NCBI RefSeq assembly: GCF_900638335.1
Contig: NZ_LR134508.1
Coordinates: 682,001-746,000, forward strand
Source of the DNA: Campylobacter lari
GTDB taxonomy: Bacteria > Campylobacterota > Campylobacteria > Campylobacterales > Campylobacteraceae
Reading direction: 5' to 3'
Length of the DNA stretch: 64,000 nt
Shown here: in pieces, positions 36,612 to 47,125 of the stretch
Layout of the letters: each line of letters starts with the position of its first letter
Numbering within the stretch: position 1 is the stretch's first letter
Position numbers and translations under genes: made by a program
The notes under the pieces: generated by a model
Told to the model about the DNA's origin: nothing
Database searches by the model: none
The model's input: the letters and a program-made list of their open reading frames with translations, nothing else

Positions 36612-37928
36612 TTATTCTCCTTTTGTAATGTTTAAAATTTTAATTGCGTCTATTGCGGTTTTTAGCTGTATATCATTATCAATTTGTTCTTTGGTGATGA
36701 TATTTTTACCTTCTTTATTATCTTTTTTCTTTTCTTCGTGTCCGATTTTGTCAAGTTCAGCTTGTAAGTGTTTTTTTAGATCACTTTCTTTGATTTCAAA
36801 GCCATGATTTTCTTCTTTACTTACTTTTCCTGGGAATACTTCTATATCAGGACTAACTCCAACAGCTTGTATGGTTCTACCACTTGGCAAATAATATTTT
36901 GCTATTGTAAGTCTTAAGCCCTCTTTGCCTTTTTCATCCATAGGCAATATAAGTTGTACACTGCCTTTTCCAAAAGTTTTTTCACCTATGATAATAGCAC
37001 GCTTGAAATCTTGTAAAGCTCCACTTACAATCTCACTTGCACTTGCACTACCACCATTTACAAGCACTACTAAAGGCGCGTTAGTGATTTTTTTACTAGA
37101 ATTTGCTTTAAATTCTATATTCTCGCTTTCAATTTTTCCTTTTTGTGAGACAATTACTCCTTTATCTATAAAAAGATTTACTAAACCTACGGCTTGATTT
37201 AAAATGCCTCCTGGGTTGGTTCTAAGATCTAGTATAATTCCTTTTGTATTAGAATGTTTTTTGATTGCTTTGCTAGCTTCATCTACGACATTTTTATCAA
37301 AATTAGTCACTCTTAAATAAAGCAAATTTTCATTTTCGATTAATTTTGTATAAACACTATCTACTTTTATGATATCTCTTTTTAAACCGACATCAAATGG
37401 CTTTGCATCACCTTTTCTATAGATAGTTAGAGTAACCTTTGTCTTAGGTTCTCCACGCATTTTAGAAACGGCTTCATTTAAAGTCATACCTAGGGTCGAT
37501 TCATTGTTAATTCTTAAGATAATATCATCAGTTTTAATGCCTGCTTTATCTGCTGGACTTCCTTCTATAGGAGCTACAACGCTAATTGCTCCATCTTTTT
37601 GTGTAATGGTAAAGCCAAGTCCACCAAATTCTCCATTAGTTTGCTCTTTAAGCTCTTTATAACCTTTTTCATCCAAGAAAGAAGAATGAGCATCTAAATT
37701 TGTTAGCAAACCTGCAATGGATTTATCAACTAAATCTGTATAATTAACATCATCAACATAATATTGCTCTATGATAGACATGGTTCTTGTGAGTTTAGAT
37801 AAAGCTTCTATTTTCTTTTCTGCTTCACTAGGAGCGGGATTTTTAGCTTGTAAATTAGTAAAAATAAAAGAAGCGGTCACTAAACTACAAATGCTAGCTA
37901 CGATAATAAGATTTCTTTTTGTCTTCAA
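36612..37928 (-). CDS. Carboxy-terminal processing protease (S41, CtpA-like)
   Basis: Periplasmic serine protease with a signal/anchor segment, a PDZ domain ([38 protein letters not shown], about 100-180) and the S41 catalytic region with serine in [15 protein letters not shown] and lysine in [11 protein letters not shown]. The longest frame starts with ATG at 37958, but a GGAG sits seven bases before an in-frame TTG at 37926-37928, which gives a normal positively charged signal peptide ([11 protein letters not shown]). I chose that. It is the first gene of the long minus-strand operon down to the rhodaneses. Confidence 0.9.
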   Translation of the reverse strand: MKTKRNLIIVASICSLVTASFIFTNLQAKNPAPSEAEKKIEALSKLTRTMSIIEQYYVDDVNYTDLVDKSIAGLLTNLDAHSSFLDEKGYKELKEQTNGEFGGLGFTITQKDGAISVVAPIEGSPADKAGIKTDDIILRINNESTLGMTLNEAVSKMRGEPKTKVTLTIYRKGDAKPFDVGLKRDIIKVDSVYTKLIENENLLYLRVTNFDKNVVDEASKAIKKHSNTKGIILDLRTNPGGILNQAVGLVNLFIDKGVIVSQKGKIESENIEFKANSSKKITNAPLVVLVNGGSASASEIVSGALQDFKRAIIIGEKTFGKGSVQLILPMDEKGKEGLRLTIAKYYLPSGRTIQAVGVSPDIEVFPGKVSKEENHGFEIKESDLKKHLQAELDKIGHEEKKKDNKEGKNIITKEQIDNDIQLKTAIDAIKILNITKGE

Positions 37929-38072
37929 AGGAAAACTCCAAAATAAATATGAATTCATAAAATAATTATCTAATTTTAGTTATTTTTGCTTAAAAAATCG
38001 TAAATAAAGTAAATATTTTTATGATATTAGTGTATATATATAAAAAATTATTTATAAATATAACTAAATAAA

Positions 38073-38093
38073 CTTGACAATAATAGACTAAAG
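38073..38093. promoter_or_regulatory. HAIR-like heat-shock operator (HspR) at the clpB promoter
   Basis: CTTGACA-N7-ACTAAAG matches the HspR inverted repeat CTTGAGT-N7-ACTCAAG at 11 of 14 positions with exact spacing. It overlaps the -35 box, where binding would block RNA polymerase. HspR control of clpB is known in Campylobacter jejuni. Confidence 0.65.
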
Positions 38094-38102
38094 TTATATA
38101 AT
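38074..38102 (+). promoter_or_regulatory. Consensus sigma-70 promoter of clpB
   Basis: TTGACA at 38074-38079 and TATAAT at 38097-38102 are both perfect and 17 bases apart. A perfect -35 is unusual for Campylobacter. The start would lie about 25 bases before the clpB ATG. Confidence 0.8.
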
Positions 38103-38133
38103 ATATTTCATATAAAAGTAAAAAGGAGTAAAA

Positions 38134-40707
38134 ATGGCAAATATACAAGATTTTTTAACAGACTCTATGCTTTCAAATATAGAAAGTGCGATTTCTTTGG
38201 CCATTCATTCTAAGAATAGTGAAATAAAACCTTTGCATTTATTATGGGCTTTGAGTGTTGATAGTTCAAGTTTGCTAAATCAAGTTTTTAATAAATTAAA
38301 TGTTTCTAAAGAGGTATTTGAGTTAGAAGTAAAAAGTAAAATTTCATCTTTTCCTACTAGTTCAAATGTAAATAAAGATAATATTAAATTTTCAAATGAA
38401 TTTATTAATTCTTTAGAAAAAGCAAAAGGCTTGGCTTTAGAAAACAAAGATAGTTATTTAGCTGTGGATATGTGGCTTGTTTCAGAAAGTACGAGCGGGG
38501 TTGTTAAGGAGCTTTTATCTAAATTTGTAGATTTAAATGAGTTTAAAAAAGAATTAGAATTTATTAGAGCAGGAGCTAAAATAGAAACCAAAACAAGTGA
38601 TGAAACGCTTGATTCTTTGTCTAAATTTGGTATTGATTTGACTATGAAAGCTAAAAACAATGAACTTGATCCTGTCATAGGCAGGGAAGAAGAAATTCAA
38701 AGATTAATGCAAATTTTAATCAGAAAAACTAAAAATAATCCTATTTTATTAGGTGAGCCAGGAGTAGGTAAAACTGCTGTAGTAGAAGCTTTAGCACAAA
38801 GAATAGTAAAAAAAGATGTTCCTACTTCATTGCAAAATAAAAAAGTCATAGCTTTGGATATGAGCGCTTTAATAGCAGGAGCAAAATACAGAGGTGAATT
38901 TGAAGATAGATTAAAAGCTGTTGTAAATGAAGTAATAAAACATAAAAACATAATTTTATTTATAGATGAAATTCACACCATTGTAGGTGCAGGTGCAAAT
39001 GAAGGGAGTATGGATGCAGCAAATATTTTAAAACCTGCTTTAGCAAGAGGTGAGCTTCATACTATAGGCGCTACAACCTTAAAAGAATATAGAAAATATT
39101 TTGAAAAAGACGCTGCTTTACAAAGAAGATTTCAACCTGTAAATGTAGCTGAACCTAGCGTAAATGAAGCTTTGGCTATGCTTAGAGGTATAAAAGAAAA
39201 ATTAGAAATTCATCATAATGTAACTATCAATGATAGTGCTTTAGTGGCAGCTACAAAACTATCTAAGCGTTATATAGCTAATAGATTTTTACCTGATAAG
39301 GCGATTGATTTAATTGATGAGGCCGCAGCAGAATTAAAAATGCAAATAGAAAGTGAGCCAAATTCTTTAAGAAAGGTTAGAAAGCAAATTGAAAGCTTGG
39401 AAGTAGAAAATGAAGCTTTAAAAATGGAAGAAAATGAAGCTAATGAAAAAAGACTAGAAGAGATTAAAAAAGAATTAGCAAATTTAAAAGAAGAGCAAAT
39501 CAAACTTAATGCTAAATTTGAAAATGAAAAGGCAGTATTTAATAGTATAAGTGCAAAGAAAAAAGAAATTGATACTTTAAAAAATGAAGCTATTTTAGCT
39601 AAAAATAAAGGAGATTTCCAAAAAGCTGCTGAAATAGAATATGGCAAAATTTTAGAGTGCGAAAAAGAGGTATTAAATTTAGAAGAAAAATGGAAACAAA
39701 TGACCCAAGAAGGAGTTTTGCTTAAAAATCAAGTAGATGATGATTTAGTAGCGGGTATTTTAAGTAAATGGACAGGCATTAGTGTGCAAAAAATGCTTAC
39801 TTCTGAAAAGCAAAAATATTTACACATTCAAGAGTATCTACAAGAAAGCGTCGTAGGGCAAGATGAGGCTTTGAGTGCTTTGGCTAAAGCTATTAAACGT
39901 AATAAAGCAGGGCTAAATCAAGCAACTAAGCCTATAGGAAGCTTTTTATTTTTAGGTCCAACTGGAGTAGGTAAGACAGAAAGTGCTAAGGCTTTGGCTA
40001 AATTTTTATTTGATGATGAAAAAGCTATGGTGCGTTTTGATATGAGTGAATTTATGGAAAAACACAGCGTATCAAGACTTTTAGGTGCACCCCCAGGATA
40101 TATAGGGCATGAAGAAGGCGGAGAATTAACTGAAGCTGTTAGAAGAAAGCCTTATAGCGTGATTTTGTTTGATGAAGTAGAAAAAGCTCATAAAGATGTA
40201 TTTAATATACTTTTGGGAATTTTAGATGATGGTAGGGCTACAGATAGTAAAGGTGTAACGGTTGATTTTACTAATACTATTATTATTTTAACTTCTAATA
40301 TTGGTGCAAATTTTATTATGGAGCTAAAGGGTGAAGAAAGAGAAAAGGCTATCAAAGAAGCCCTTAGAAGTTTTTTTAGACCCGAGTTTTTAAATCGTTT
40401 AGATGATATTATCACTTTTAATCCTTTAGGGGAAAGCGAAGCTGAAAAAATAGTTAAATTGCTTTTTAATACCTTGCAAAAAAGTCTTGAAAATAGAGGT
40501 ATCAAGGCAAGTTTGAGTGACAATGCTGCTAGTTTAATAGCAAAGGTTGGTTTTGATGTAGATTTTGGTGCAAGACCATTAAAAAGAGCTTTATATGATA
40601 TGGTAGAAGATAAATTAAGTGATATGATATTATCAGATGAGCTAAATGAGAATGATGAGATTGTTATAGATTCTAAAAATGATGAGATTATCATTGTTAG
40701 ACAATAA
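38134..40707 (+). CDS. clpB: Disaggregase ClpB
   Basis: Hexameric Hsp100 that works with DnaK to rescue aggregated proteins. The 857 residues show the N domain (about 1-145), the first AAA module with GEPGVGKTA, a long coiled-coil M domain (about 400-525) that separates ClpB from ClpA/ClpC, and the second module with GPTGVGKTE and the C-terminal [14 protein letters not shown] strong AAAAAGGAG site precedes the ATG. It is divergent from ctp, with a heat-shock operator in the gap. Confidence 0.97.
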   Translation: MANIQDFLTDSMLSNIESAISLAIHSKNSEIKPLHLLWALSVDSSSLLNQVFNKLNVSKEVFELEVKSKISSFPTSSNVNKDNIKFSNEFINSLEKAKGLALENKDSYLAVDMWLVSESTSGVVKELLSKFVDLNEFKKELEFIRAGAKIETKTSDETLDSLSKFGIDLTMKAKNNELDPVIGREEEIQRLMQILIRKTKNNPILLGEPGVGKTAVVEALAQRIVKKDVPTSLQNKKVIALDMSALIAGAKYRGEFEDRLKAVVNEVIKHKNIILFIDEIHTIVGAGANEGSMDAANILKPALARGELHTIGATTLKEYRKYFEKDAALQRRFQPVNVAEPSVNEALAMLRGIKEKLEIHHNVTINDSALVAATKLSKRYIANRFLPDKAIDLIDEAAAELKMQIESEPNSLRKVRKQIESLEVENEALKMEENEANEKRLEEIKKELANLKEEQIKLNAKFENEKAVFNSISAKKKEIDTLKNEAILAKNKGDFQKAAEIEYGKILECEKEVLNLEEKWKQMTQEGVLLKNQVDDDLVAGILSKWTGISVQKMLTSEKQKYLHIQEYLQESVVGQDEALSALAKAIKRNKAGLNQATKPIGSFLFLGPTGVGKTESAKALAKFLFDDEKAMVRFDMSEFMEKHSVSRLLGAPPGYIGHEEGGELTEAVRRKPYSVILFDEVEKAHKDVFNILLGILDDGRATDSKGVTVDFTNTIIILTSNIGANFIMELKGEEREKAIKEALRSFFRPEFLNRLDDIITFNPLGESEAEKIVKLLFNTLQKSLENRGIKASLSDNAASLIAKVGFDVDFGARPLKRALYDMVEDKLSDMILSDELNENDEIVIDSKNDEIIIVRQ

Positions 40708-40733
40708 GCAAGTTTAATACTTGCTTATTTTAG
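40703..40733 (+). terminator. Rho-independent terminator after clpB
   Basis: A 10-bp stem AATAAGCAAG/CTTGCTTATT (40703-40712 with 40720-40729) followed by TTT overlaps the clpB stop codon and isolates it from hydA. Confidence 0.7.
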
Positions 40734-40867
40734 AGTAAAATTATCCTATTAACATTAAATTGTAAATATTTCGTATATTTGTTTAAAAAATTATTATTTT
40801 TTTATCTATTCTTAACAATAAATGTTTTAAAATTTTTAATGATATTTCTATATTTAAGGAACAACAA

Positions 40868-42007
40868 ATGAGTGATTTAGATATTTTTAATCGCCGTTTA
40901 GACGCATTAGAAAAACTTCCTCTTTTGAAAAATGAGATTTCTATTTCTAAAGCCTTAGAACAATCAGGTTTTTCAAGAAGAGATTTTATGAAATGGGCTA
41001 GTGCAATGACTGCATTTTTAGCATTGCCTGCTAGTTTTACTCCAGTAGTTGCAAGAGCTGCTGAGCTTAGTGATAGGCTTCCAGTTATTTGGCTTCATAT
41101 GGCCGAGTGTACAGGGTGTTCTGAGAGTTTATTAAGAACTGATGCTCCTACTATAGATAGTTTGATTTTTGATCACATTTCTTTAGAGTATCATGAAACT
41201 ATAATGAATGCCGCAGGTTGGCAAGCTGAACATAATCTTGAAGCTGCTATGGAAAAATATAAAGGTAGATATATCTTAATGGTAGAAGGTGGCATACCAA
41301 CAGGTTCTACAGAAAACTTTTTAACCATAGGACCACACGGTAAAACAGGTAAGCAAATAGCACAGCAAGCTTGTGATAATGCTTTGGCTATTTTTGCTAT
41401 AGGTACCTGTTCAGCTTTTGGTGGTATTCAAGCTGCTAGACCTAATCCAAGTAATGCTGTAAGCTTAAGTAAAGTTACAAATAAAACAGTTATTAATGTG
41501 CCAGGTTGTCCTCCAAGTGAGAAAAATATTATAGGTAATGTGATTCATTATATATTGTATCAAACATTACCAGCGCTTGATGCTTATAATAGACCAAAAT
41601 GGGCTTATGCTTTAAGAATTCATGATCTTTGTGAAAGAAGAGGACGCTTTGATGCGGGTGAGTTTGTGCAACAATTTGGCGATGAGGGAGCAAAAAAAGG
41701 ATATTGTCTTTATAAGGTAGGTTGTAAAGGACCTTATACTTTTAATAACTGCTCAAAAGAAAGATTTAATCAACATACCTCATGGCCAGTACAAGCTGGA
41801 CATGGTTGTATAGGTTGTTCTGAACCGGATTTTTGGGATACTATGGGGCCTTTTGAAGAAGTGATGGCAGGAAGATTATTTGATACTGTTTATGGTTTGG
41901 GTGCTGATAGTATTTCAGATAAAATTGGTATAGGTGTGCTTTGTGTAACAGGTGTTGCTGTTGCTGCACATGCTGTGATTGCTTCATTAGAAAAGAATAA
42001 GGATTAA
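40868..42007 (+). CDS. hydA: [NiFe] hydrogenase small subunit
   Basis: Electron-transfer subunit of the membrane-bound uptake hydrogenase, carrying three iron-sulphur clusters. Residues 36-60 form a Tat signal (SRRDFMK with the twin arginines at 37-38, then a hydrophobic run ending VARA), unusually preceded by about 35 cytoplasmic residues, as in other epsilonproteobacterial HydA. Cluster ligands are seen in AECTGCSESLL, VPGCPPSEKN, and the distal/medial CCxxxC-type segments near residues 250-320. The C-terminal helix (GVLCVTGVAVAAHAVIASL) anchors it to the membrane and to HydC. The start is preceded by AAGGA. Confidence 0.96.
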   Translation: MSDLDIFNRRLDALEKLPLLKNEISISKALEQSGFSRRDFMKWASAMTAFLALPASFTPVVARAAELSDRLPVIWLHMAECTGCSESLLRTDAPTIDSLIFDHISLEYHETIMNAAGWQAEHNLEAAMEKYKGRYILMVEGGIPTGSTENFLTIGPHGKTGKQIAQQACDNALAIFAIGTCSAFGGIQAARPNPSNAVSLSKVTNKTVINVPGCPPSEKNIIGNVIHYILYQTLPALDAYNRPKWAYALRIHDLCERRGRFDAGEFVQQFGDEGAKKGYCLYKVGCKGPYTFNNCSKERFNQHTSWPVQAGHGCIGCSEPDFWDTMGPFEEVMAGRLFDTVYGLGADSISDKIGIGVLCVTGVAVAAHAVIASLEKNKD

Positions 42008-42009
42008 GA

Positions 42010-43725
42010 ATGTCAAAAAGAATTATTATAGATCCACTTACTAGAATAGAAGGACACTTAAGAGTTGAAGTGGTAGTTGATGAAAACAATGTCATCAAAG
42101 AAGCATATTCAGGATCAACTTTATGGAGAGGTTTAGAGACTATTGTAAAAGGCCGTGATCCAAGAGATGCAGGCTTTTTAACTCAAAGAATTTGTGGTGT
42201 TTGTACTTTTTCGCATTATAGAGCAGGAATTATTGCAGTAGAAAATGCTTTGGGTATTACTCCGCCATTAAATGCAGTTTTAACTAGAACTTTAATGAAT
42301 GCGGCTTTATATATGCATGATCATCCTGTGCATTTTTATCAACTTCATGGGCTTGATTTTGTTGATGTTGTAAGTGCTTTAAGTGCTGATGTAAAAAAAG
42401 CAAGTGATGAAGCGTTTAAATACACTGATATGCCTTATGCAACAGGTGCAGATAAACTTTTAGAAGTGCAACAAAGACTAAAAACTTTTGTAGATAAAGG
42501 AAATCTTGGGCCATTTGCAAATGCTTATTATGGACACGCAACTTATCGTTTTACTCCTGAGCAAAACCTTATTGCGCTTTCACATTATTTAGAATGTTTA
42601 AGAATTCAAAGAACAATAGCTCAAGCTATGGCGATTTTTGGTGCTAAAAATCCTCATCCACAAAGTTTAACGGTAGGTGGTGTAACTTGTGTTATGGATC
42701 TTTTAAACCCATCAAGAATGGCTGAATATATGACTAAATTTCAAGAGGTGGCTGATTTTATTAATCGTGCTTATTATCCGGATTTAATCATGGCAGCAAA
42801 AGCTTATTCTAAAGAAGCAAGCGTGTTAAATGATGTAGGAGTAAATAACTTCTATACTGAAAGAGAATTCCAAATTTCAAGTGATGAGTGGTTGTTTGAA
42901 GGTGGTATTATTAGAAATGGTGATTTGAGTAAGGTTGAAGAAGTAGATGAAGCTAAAATCACTGAAGAAGCTACAAGAGCTTGGTATGCAGACAATGAAG
43001 CTTTACATCCTTATGATGGTAAAACTAATCCAAACTATACAGGCTTAATTGATGGTGAAAGCATTGATGATAAAGGCAATATGGTTCATAGCAAAGTATT
43101 TGATACTAAAGGTAAATACAGCTGGATCAAAGCTCCAAGATATGAAAATTTACCTATGCAAGTTGGGCCATTGGCAAATATTTTAGTTAATTATGCCAAG
43201 GGTAATAAAATCGTAGTAGAAGCGGTTGATTCATTCTTAAAAGCTACGAATTTACCAGTTAAAGCACTTATGAGTACTTTAGGAAGAACGGGTGCTAGAG
43301 CGATTGAAGCTAAAATCATTGCTGATCATGGTTTAAAAGCATTTAATTCTTTGGTTGAAAATTTAAAAACAGATGAAAGTACTTGTGCTACTTATGTAAT
43401 TGATAAAAATAAAGAATACAAAGGTAGATTTATGGGAAGTGCGCCTCGTGGTGCTTTGAGTCATTGGTGTAGAATTAAAAATGGTGTAATTGAAAATTGG
43501 CAAGCAGTAGTACCTTCTACTTGGAATGCAAGTCCAAAAGATGCAAATGGAGTAGGCGGTAGCTATGAGCAATGTCTTATCGGTATGAAACTAGCTGATG
43601 TTAAACAACCTTTAGAAGTAATAAGAGCTATTCACTCTTATGATCCTTGTATAGCATGTGCTGTGCATGTAATGGATACTAAGGGTAATAATCTTAGCGA
43701 GTATAAAGTAAATGTAAATTTATAA
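42010..43725 (+). CDS. hydB: [NiFe] hydrogenase large subunit
   Basis: Catalytic subunit oxidising hydrogen in the periplasm. Nickel ligands are visible at RICGVC (Cys62, Cys65) and DPCIAC (Cys547, Cys550), followed by His553. The last 18 residues after that histidine form the extension removed by the maturation protease. It is exported with HydA through the Tat system, having no signal of its own. Two bases separate it from hydA. Hyp maturation genes are not in the window. Confidence 0.97.
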   Translation: MSKRIIIDPLTRIEGHLRVEVVVDENNVIKEAYSGSTLWRGLETIVKGRDPRDAGFLTQRICGVCTFSHYRAGIIAVENALGITPPLNAVLTRTLMNAALYMHDHPVHFYQLHGLDFVDVVSALSADVKKASDEAFKYTDMPYATGADKLLEVQQRLKTFVDKGNLGPFANAYYGHATYRFTPEQNLIALSHYLECLRIQRTIAQAMAIFGAKNPHPQSLTVGGVTCVMDLLNPSRMAEYMTKFQEVADFINRAYYPDLIMAAKAYSKEASVLNDVGVNNFYTEREFQISSDEWLFEGGIIRNGDLSKVEEVDEAKITEEATRAWYADNEALHPYDGKTNPNYTGLIDGESIDDKGNMVHSKVFDTKGKYSWIKAPRYENLPMQVGPLANILVNYAKGNKIVVEAVDSFLKATNLPVKALMSTLGRTGARAIEAKIIADHGLKAFNSLVENLKTDESTCATYVIDKNKEYKGRFMGSAPRGALSHWCRIKNGVIENWQAVVPSTWNASPKDANGVGGSYEQCLIGMKLADVKQPLEVIRAIHSYDPCIACAVHVMDTKGNNLSEYKVNVNL

Positions 43726-43740
43726 GGAAAGGACTTTAGT

Positions 43741-44433
43741 ATGGATTCTAAACATTCCTTAAAATCAAATAGAAAGGCTGAATACGAATTTAGTATTGGC
43801 CTTCGTTTTACGCATTGGTTAAGAGCGGTTGCAATCGTAATTTTGGTGGGAACTGGATATTATATTTCTTATGTATTTCAATCTCCTTCTATTTCATCTG
43901 AACCGACTTTATTTATGCAGGCAAAATACCGCATGGTGCACCAAATTTTTGGCTTTATCATGATAGCTTGTGTGCTTTTTAAAACATATTTGTTCTTTTT
44001 TGATCCAAAAAGTGCAAATGAAAGAAGAAGTATTAAAGATATTTTTAATGTAAAATTATGGATAGAGCAGATTAAATTTTACATTTTCCTAGGAAAACAC
44101 CCGCATTTGCAAGGTGTGTATAATCCTTTGCAATTTGCAACTTATTTTTTCTTTTATTTTGTTATGTTTGGGCTTATTTTAACAGGTCTAATCCTTTATA
44201 TGCATGTATATCATGAAGGCTTGGGTGGATTTTTATACAATATCTTAAGACCTATTGAGGTAATGTTAGGTGGGTTAGCTGATGTTAGAACTTACCATAG
44301 AATTTTAATGTGGGTTGTGTTGATTTTTGTTCCAGTGCATATTTATATGGCTGTGTTTAACTCAGTTAAAGGTAAAGATGGTGCTTTAGATGCCATCTTT
44401 AGTGGTTATAAATTTGTAAGAGAAAATCATTGA
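43741..44433 (+). CDS. hydC: Hydrogenase cytochrome b subunit
   Basis: Inner-membrane dihaem cytochrome b that passes electrons from HydA to menaquinone. The 230 residues form four or five transmembrane helices, with histidines in FTHWLRAVAI, YRMVHQIFGF and YHRILMWVVL positioned for haem ligation. It is followed by the protease gene with overlapping TTGA start/stop. Confidence 0.93.
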   Translation: MDSKHSLKSNRKAEYEFSIGLRFTHWLRAVAIVILVGTGYYISYVFQSPSISSEPTLFMQAKYRMVHQIFGFIMIACVLFKTYLFFFDPKSANERRSIKDIFNVKLWIEQIKFYIFLGKHPHLQGVYNPLQFATYFFFYFVMFGLILTGLILYMHVYHEGLGGFLYNILRPIEVMLGGLADVRTYHRILMWVVLIFVPVHIYMAVFNSVKGKDGALDAIFSGYKFVRENH

Positions 44434-44963
44434 AACTTCTAATCTTAGGCATTGGTAATATTATGTTTGCAGATGAGGGCTTAGGCGTTCATCTTTGCAA
44501 ACTTTTAGAAAAAAATTATAAGTTTTATCACGAAAAAGACTCAGTGAGCTTTGTAGATGGTGGAACTTTGGCTTTGCAACTTAGTTATATTATAGCTGAA
44601 TATGATGAAATGGTTGTGATTGATTGTATTGCAGCAGATGATGCTAAAATCGGAGATATTTTTTTCTTTCCTTATGATGCAATGCCAAAAAAAGTTAATT
44701 GGAGTGGTAGTGCGCATGAGGTTGAAATGCTTCAAACTTTACAATACATGGAGCTTATGGGAGATTTGCCTAAAACTCAAATTTTAGCTTGTGTGCCAAA
44801 ACGCATAGAACCATTGAGCTTTGAACTTTCAAAAGAGGTCTTGAATGCTTTAGAAAAAATGGAGAAAATTTTACTTGATTTTTTAGAGAAAAAAGGCTTT
44901 ACTTACGAGAGAGTTGCTAATTATAACATACAAGAGCTTGCTCTAAATTCTTATAAAAGCTAA
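44430..44963 (+). CDS. hydD: Hydrogenase maturation protease
   Basis: Nickel-dependent endopeptidase that removes the C-terminal tail of HydB after metal insertion. The 177 residues start with LILGIGNIMFADEGLGVHL (nickel-binding glutamate) and include VDGGTLALQLSYI and VVIDCIAADD (aspartate), as in HyaD/HybD. The start is TTG at 44430-44432, overlapping the hydC stop, with a weak ribosome-binding site, so translation is probably coupled. Confidence 0.93.
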   Translation: MKLLILGIGNIMFADEGLGVHLCKLLEKNYKFYHEKDSVSFVDGGTLALQLSYIIAEYDEMVVIDCIAADDAKIGDIFFFPYDAMPKKVNWSGSAHEVEMLQTLQYMELMGDLPKTQILACVPKRIEPLSFELSKEVLNALEKMEKILLDFLEKKGFTYERVANYNIQELALNSYKS

Positions 44964-44987
44964 GCAGAAAGCTTAGCTTAATTTTTA
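44957..44987 (+). terminator. Terminator after hydABCD
   Basis: A 9-bp stem AAGCTAAGC/GCTTAGCTT (44957-44965 with 44971-44979) followed by AATTTTT. It overlaps the hydD stop and could also act for the convergent gene. Confidence 0.7.
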
Positions 44988-45407
44988 ATCATCAAATTTT
45001 TGTCCTAAGAAATTTCCATTTACATCAGTATAAATTTCCATCATATTATTTAGTTTAAATTTATAACCTTGAATTTCTTTTTCAACTTTAATTATACTTG
45101 CATTTGGGTGCATTTTTTTAATTGTTGCCAAAATGTTTGGACTTAAAAAAGAAGTATCAATCGGTCTATATTTTGCATCAATTTCTTTCCAATCTCCATT
45201 GATGAAAAACTCAAGTTCAGTTCCATTGTCTAAATAAACATCAAAGCTATCAATATCTTGTTTAACTAAAGCTATGTTTGAGCCTGCAAAGTGTTTTTGT
45301 ATAAAATTTTTAGAATTTGCCGGTAAAGCATTTACACCTACAACCATATCTTTAGCAAAAACACAACTTGCTAGAGCTAATGCCATTAAAGCTATTTTTA
45401 ATTTCAT
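44985..45407 (-). CDS. Periplasmic PepSY-like (DUF2874) protein, copy 1
   Basis: A 140-residue secreted protein with a signal peptide (about 1-18, FAKD) and two PepSY-like repeats built of strands such as YLDNGTELEFFINGDWKEI and a second half with IKVEKEIQGYKFKLNN. It ends in QKFDD. Similar proteins are found in Campylobacter and Bacteroidetes, often without known function. A paralogue at 57208-57618 shares the architecture and the same C-terminal residues. Confidence 0.75.
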   Translation of the reverse strand: MKLKIALMALALASCVFAKDMVVGVNALPANSKNFIQKHFAGSNIALVKQDIDSFDVYLDNGTELEFFINGDWKEIDAKYRPIDTSFLSPNILATIKKMHPNASIIKVEKEIQGYKFKLNNMMEIYTDVNGNFLGQKFDD

Positions 45408-45500
45408 TTTTTATCCTTTGAATTGAATTATTTGTGAAATCATATAAATATTGAGTGAATTTTGTGTGAACTTTGTTTTTTTAAAATAAATAGCAAGTAT

Positions 45501-45513
45501 TTAATTGTATAAT
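45501..45513 (+). promoter_or_regulatory. Likely promoter of the gltX-yggT-slt operon
   Basis: TTAATTGTATAAT ends at 45513, 27 bases before the gltX ATG, with a T-rich upstream context. Confidence 0.6.
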
Positions 45514-45540
45514 GATAAAAAAGTTTTAAAAGGATAAATA

Positions 45541-46836
45541 ATGTATAGGTTTGCACCATCGCCTACTGGAGATATGCATATTGGAAATTTAAGAGCAGCT
45601 TTGTTTAATTACATTAAAGCAAGACAAGAAAATTCTGATTTTATTTTACGTATTGAAGATACGGATAATGCTAGAAATATTGCTGGAAAAGAAGAAGAAA
45701 TAAAAGCTATTTTAAAAGAATTTGGTATAACTTGGCAGCATTATTATGTGCAAAGTGAGAATTTGAAATTTCATCGTCAAATGGCTTTAAAACTAGTAAG
45801 TGAGAAAAAAGCTTTTGCTTGTTTTTGTACTGAGGATGAATTGGTGCATAAAAAAGAATTAGCTAAAAGCAAAAATCAAGCATATAGATACGATGGCACT
45901 TGTGAAAAATTAGCAGATATTGATGTGTTAAATTGTGAGAAACCTTTTGTAATCCGTCTTAAAAAACCTCAATCTCAAATGAAATTTACTGATTATATTA
46001 AAGGCGAGATTAGTTTTAATCCTGAAGATATTGATAGTTTTGTGATTATGAGAGCTGATAAAACCCCAACTTATAATTTTGCATGTGCGGTTGATGATAT
46101 GCTAGAAGGTGTTACTTGTATTATAAGGGGTGAAGATCATGTCTCAAATACTCCTAAGCAAGAGCATATTAGAGCTAGTTTGGGTTATGATAAAAGCATG
46201 ACTTATGCACATTTACCTATCATCTTAAATGAAGAGGGTGTTAAAATGAGTAAAAGAGAGGCTCATTCTAGTGTAAAATGGATGCTTGATAATGGATATT
46301 TGGCAAGCGCTATTGCAAATTATTTAATCCTTTTAGGCAATAAAACTCCAAAAGAGATTTTTACTTTAGAAGAAGCTATAGAATGGTTTGATTTGAAAAA
46401 AGTTTCAAAATCTCCTGCTAGGTTTGATACTAAGCGCTTAATGCAAATTAACCGTGAACATATAAAAATGCTTGATAGTGATAAATTAAATTCTTTGTTA
46501 AATTTAGGCAAAGATGTAGCAGAGCTTGCAAAATTTTATACTCAAGAAGCTAGCACTCTAAATGAAATAAAAGAAAAAATACAAGCCATTTTTTCAGTTA
46601 AAAATTATAATGAATTTGAAAATGAATGTAAGTTGATTAAAGAGGTTTTAAAAGATTTAGATTTGTCTCAAGAATATGATGAGTTTAAAAAGATTTTGAT
46701 GGAAAAAACAAATTTAAAAGGTAAAAATTTCTTTATGCCTTTGCGTTTAGTATTAACAGGGGTTACTCACGGACCTGAAATGAGTGAAATTTATACTTTA
46801 ATTAAGCCTTTTATTAAAGAAATTATAAAGGAGTAA
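45541..46836 (+). CDS. gltX: Glutamyl-tRNA synthetase
   Basis: Class-I synthetase with the HIGH-equivalent [15 protein letters not shown] and a KMSKR loop. At 431 residues it is shorter than E. coli GltX (471). Campylobacter and Helicobacter usually carry two GltX enzymes, one of which charges tRNA-Gln for transamidation; I cannot tell from sequence which this is. It is followed one base later by the yggT gene. Confidence 0.95.
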   Translation: MYRFAPSPTGDMHIGNLRAALFNYIKARQENSDFILRIEDTDNARNIAGKEEEIKAILKEFGITWQHYYVQSENLKFHRQMALKLVSEKKAFACFCTEDELVHKKELAKSKNQAYRYDGTCEKLADIDVLNCEKPFVIRLKKPQSQMKFTDYIKGEISFNPEDIDSFVIMRADKTPTYNFACAVDDMLEGVTCIIRGEDHVSNTPKQEHIRASLGYDKSMTYAHLPIILNEEGVKMSKREAHSSVKWMLDNGYLASAIANYLILLGNKTPKEIFTLEEAIEWFDLKKVSKSPARFDTKRLMQINREHIKMLDSDKLNSLLNLGKDVAELAKFYTQEASTLNEIKEKIQAIFSVKNYNEFENECKLIKEVLKDLDLSQEYDEFKKILMEKTNLKGKNFFMPLRLVLTGVTHGPEMSEIYTLIKPFIKEIIKE

Positions 46837-46837
46837 A

Positions 46838-47125
46838 ATGGGAGTTGGAACAAGTTTGATTATATCTTTGGTACAAATTTTTTCTTTGGTGATTGAAATT
46901 TATGTATGGATTATAATTATTGCTGCATTGATTTCTTGGGTAAGGCCTGATCCTTATAATCCTATAGTGCAAATTTTATATCGTTTAACTAATCCTGCTT
47001 ATGCTTTTGTAAGAAGATTTATTCCTACTACCATAGGAAGTATTGATTTGGCACCTTTGATTATTATTTTAGGATTAAAATTTATTCAAATATTTTTATC
47101 AAATTTAATTTTAGGAAGTTTATAA
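46838..47125 (+). CDS. YggT-family membrane protein
   Basis: A 95-residue protein with two hydrophobic segments and the family motif ALISWVRPDPYNPIVQILYRLTNPAYAFVRRFIP. YggT proteins are linked to osmotic tolerance and, in some bacteria, to cell division and chromosome distribution. It lies directly between gltX and slt, as in C. jejuni. Confidence 0.88.
   Translation: MGVGTSLIISLVQIFSLVIEIYVWIIIIAALISWVRPDPYNPIVQILYRLTNPAYAFVRRFIPTTIGSIDLAPLIIILGLKFIQIFLSNLILGSL

Noticed and set aside
40188-40694. 168-codon minus-strand frame inside clpB, and others at 39270-39647 and 38697-38951
   Set aside because: Antisense to highly conserved ClpB coding sequence; translations are Ser/Leu/Phe-rich shadows.
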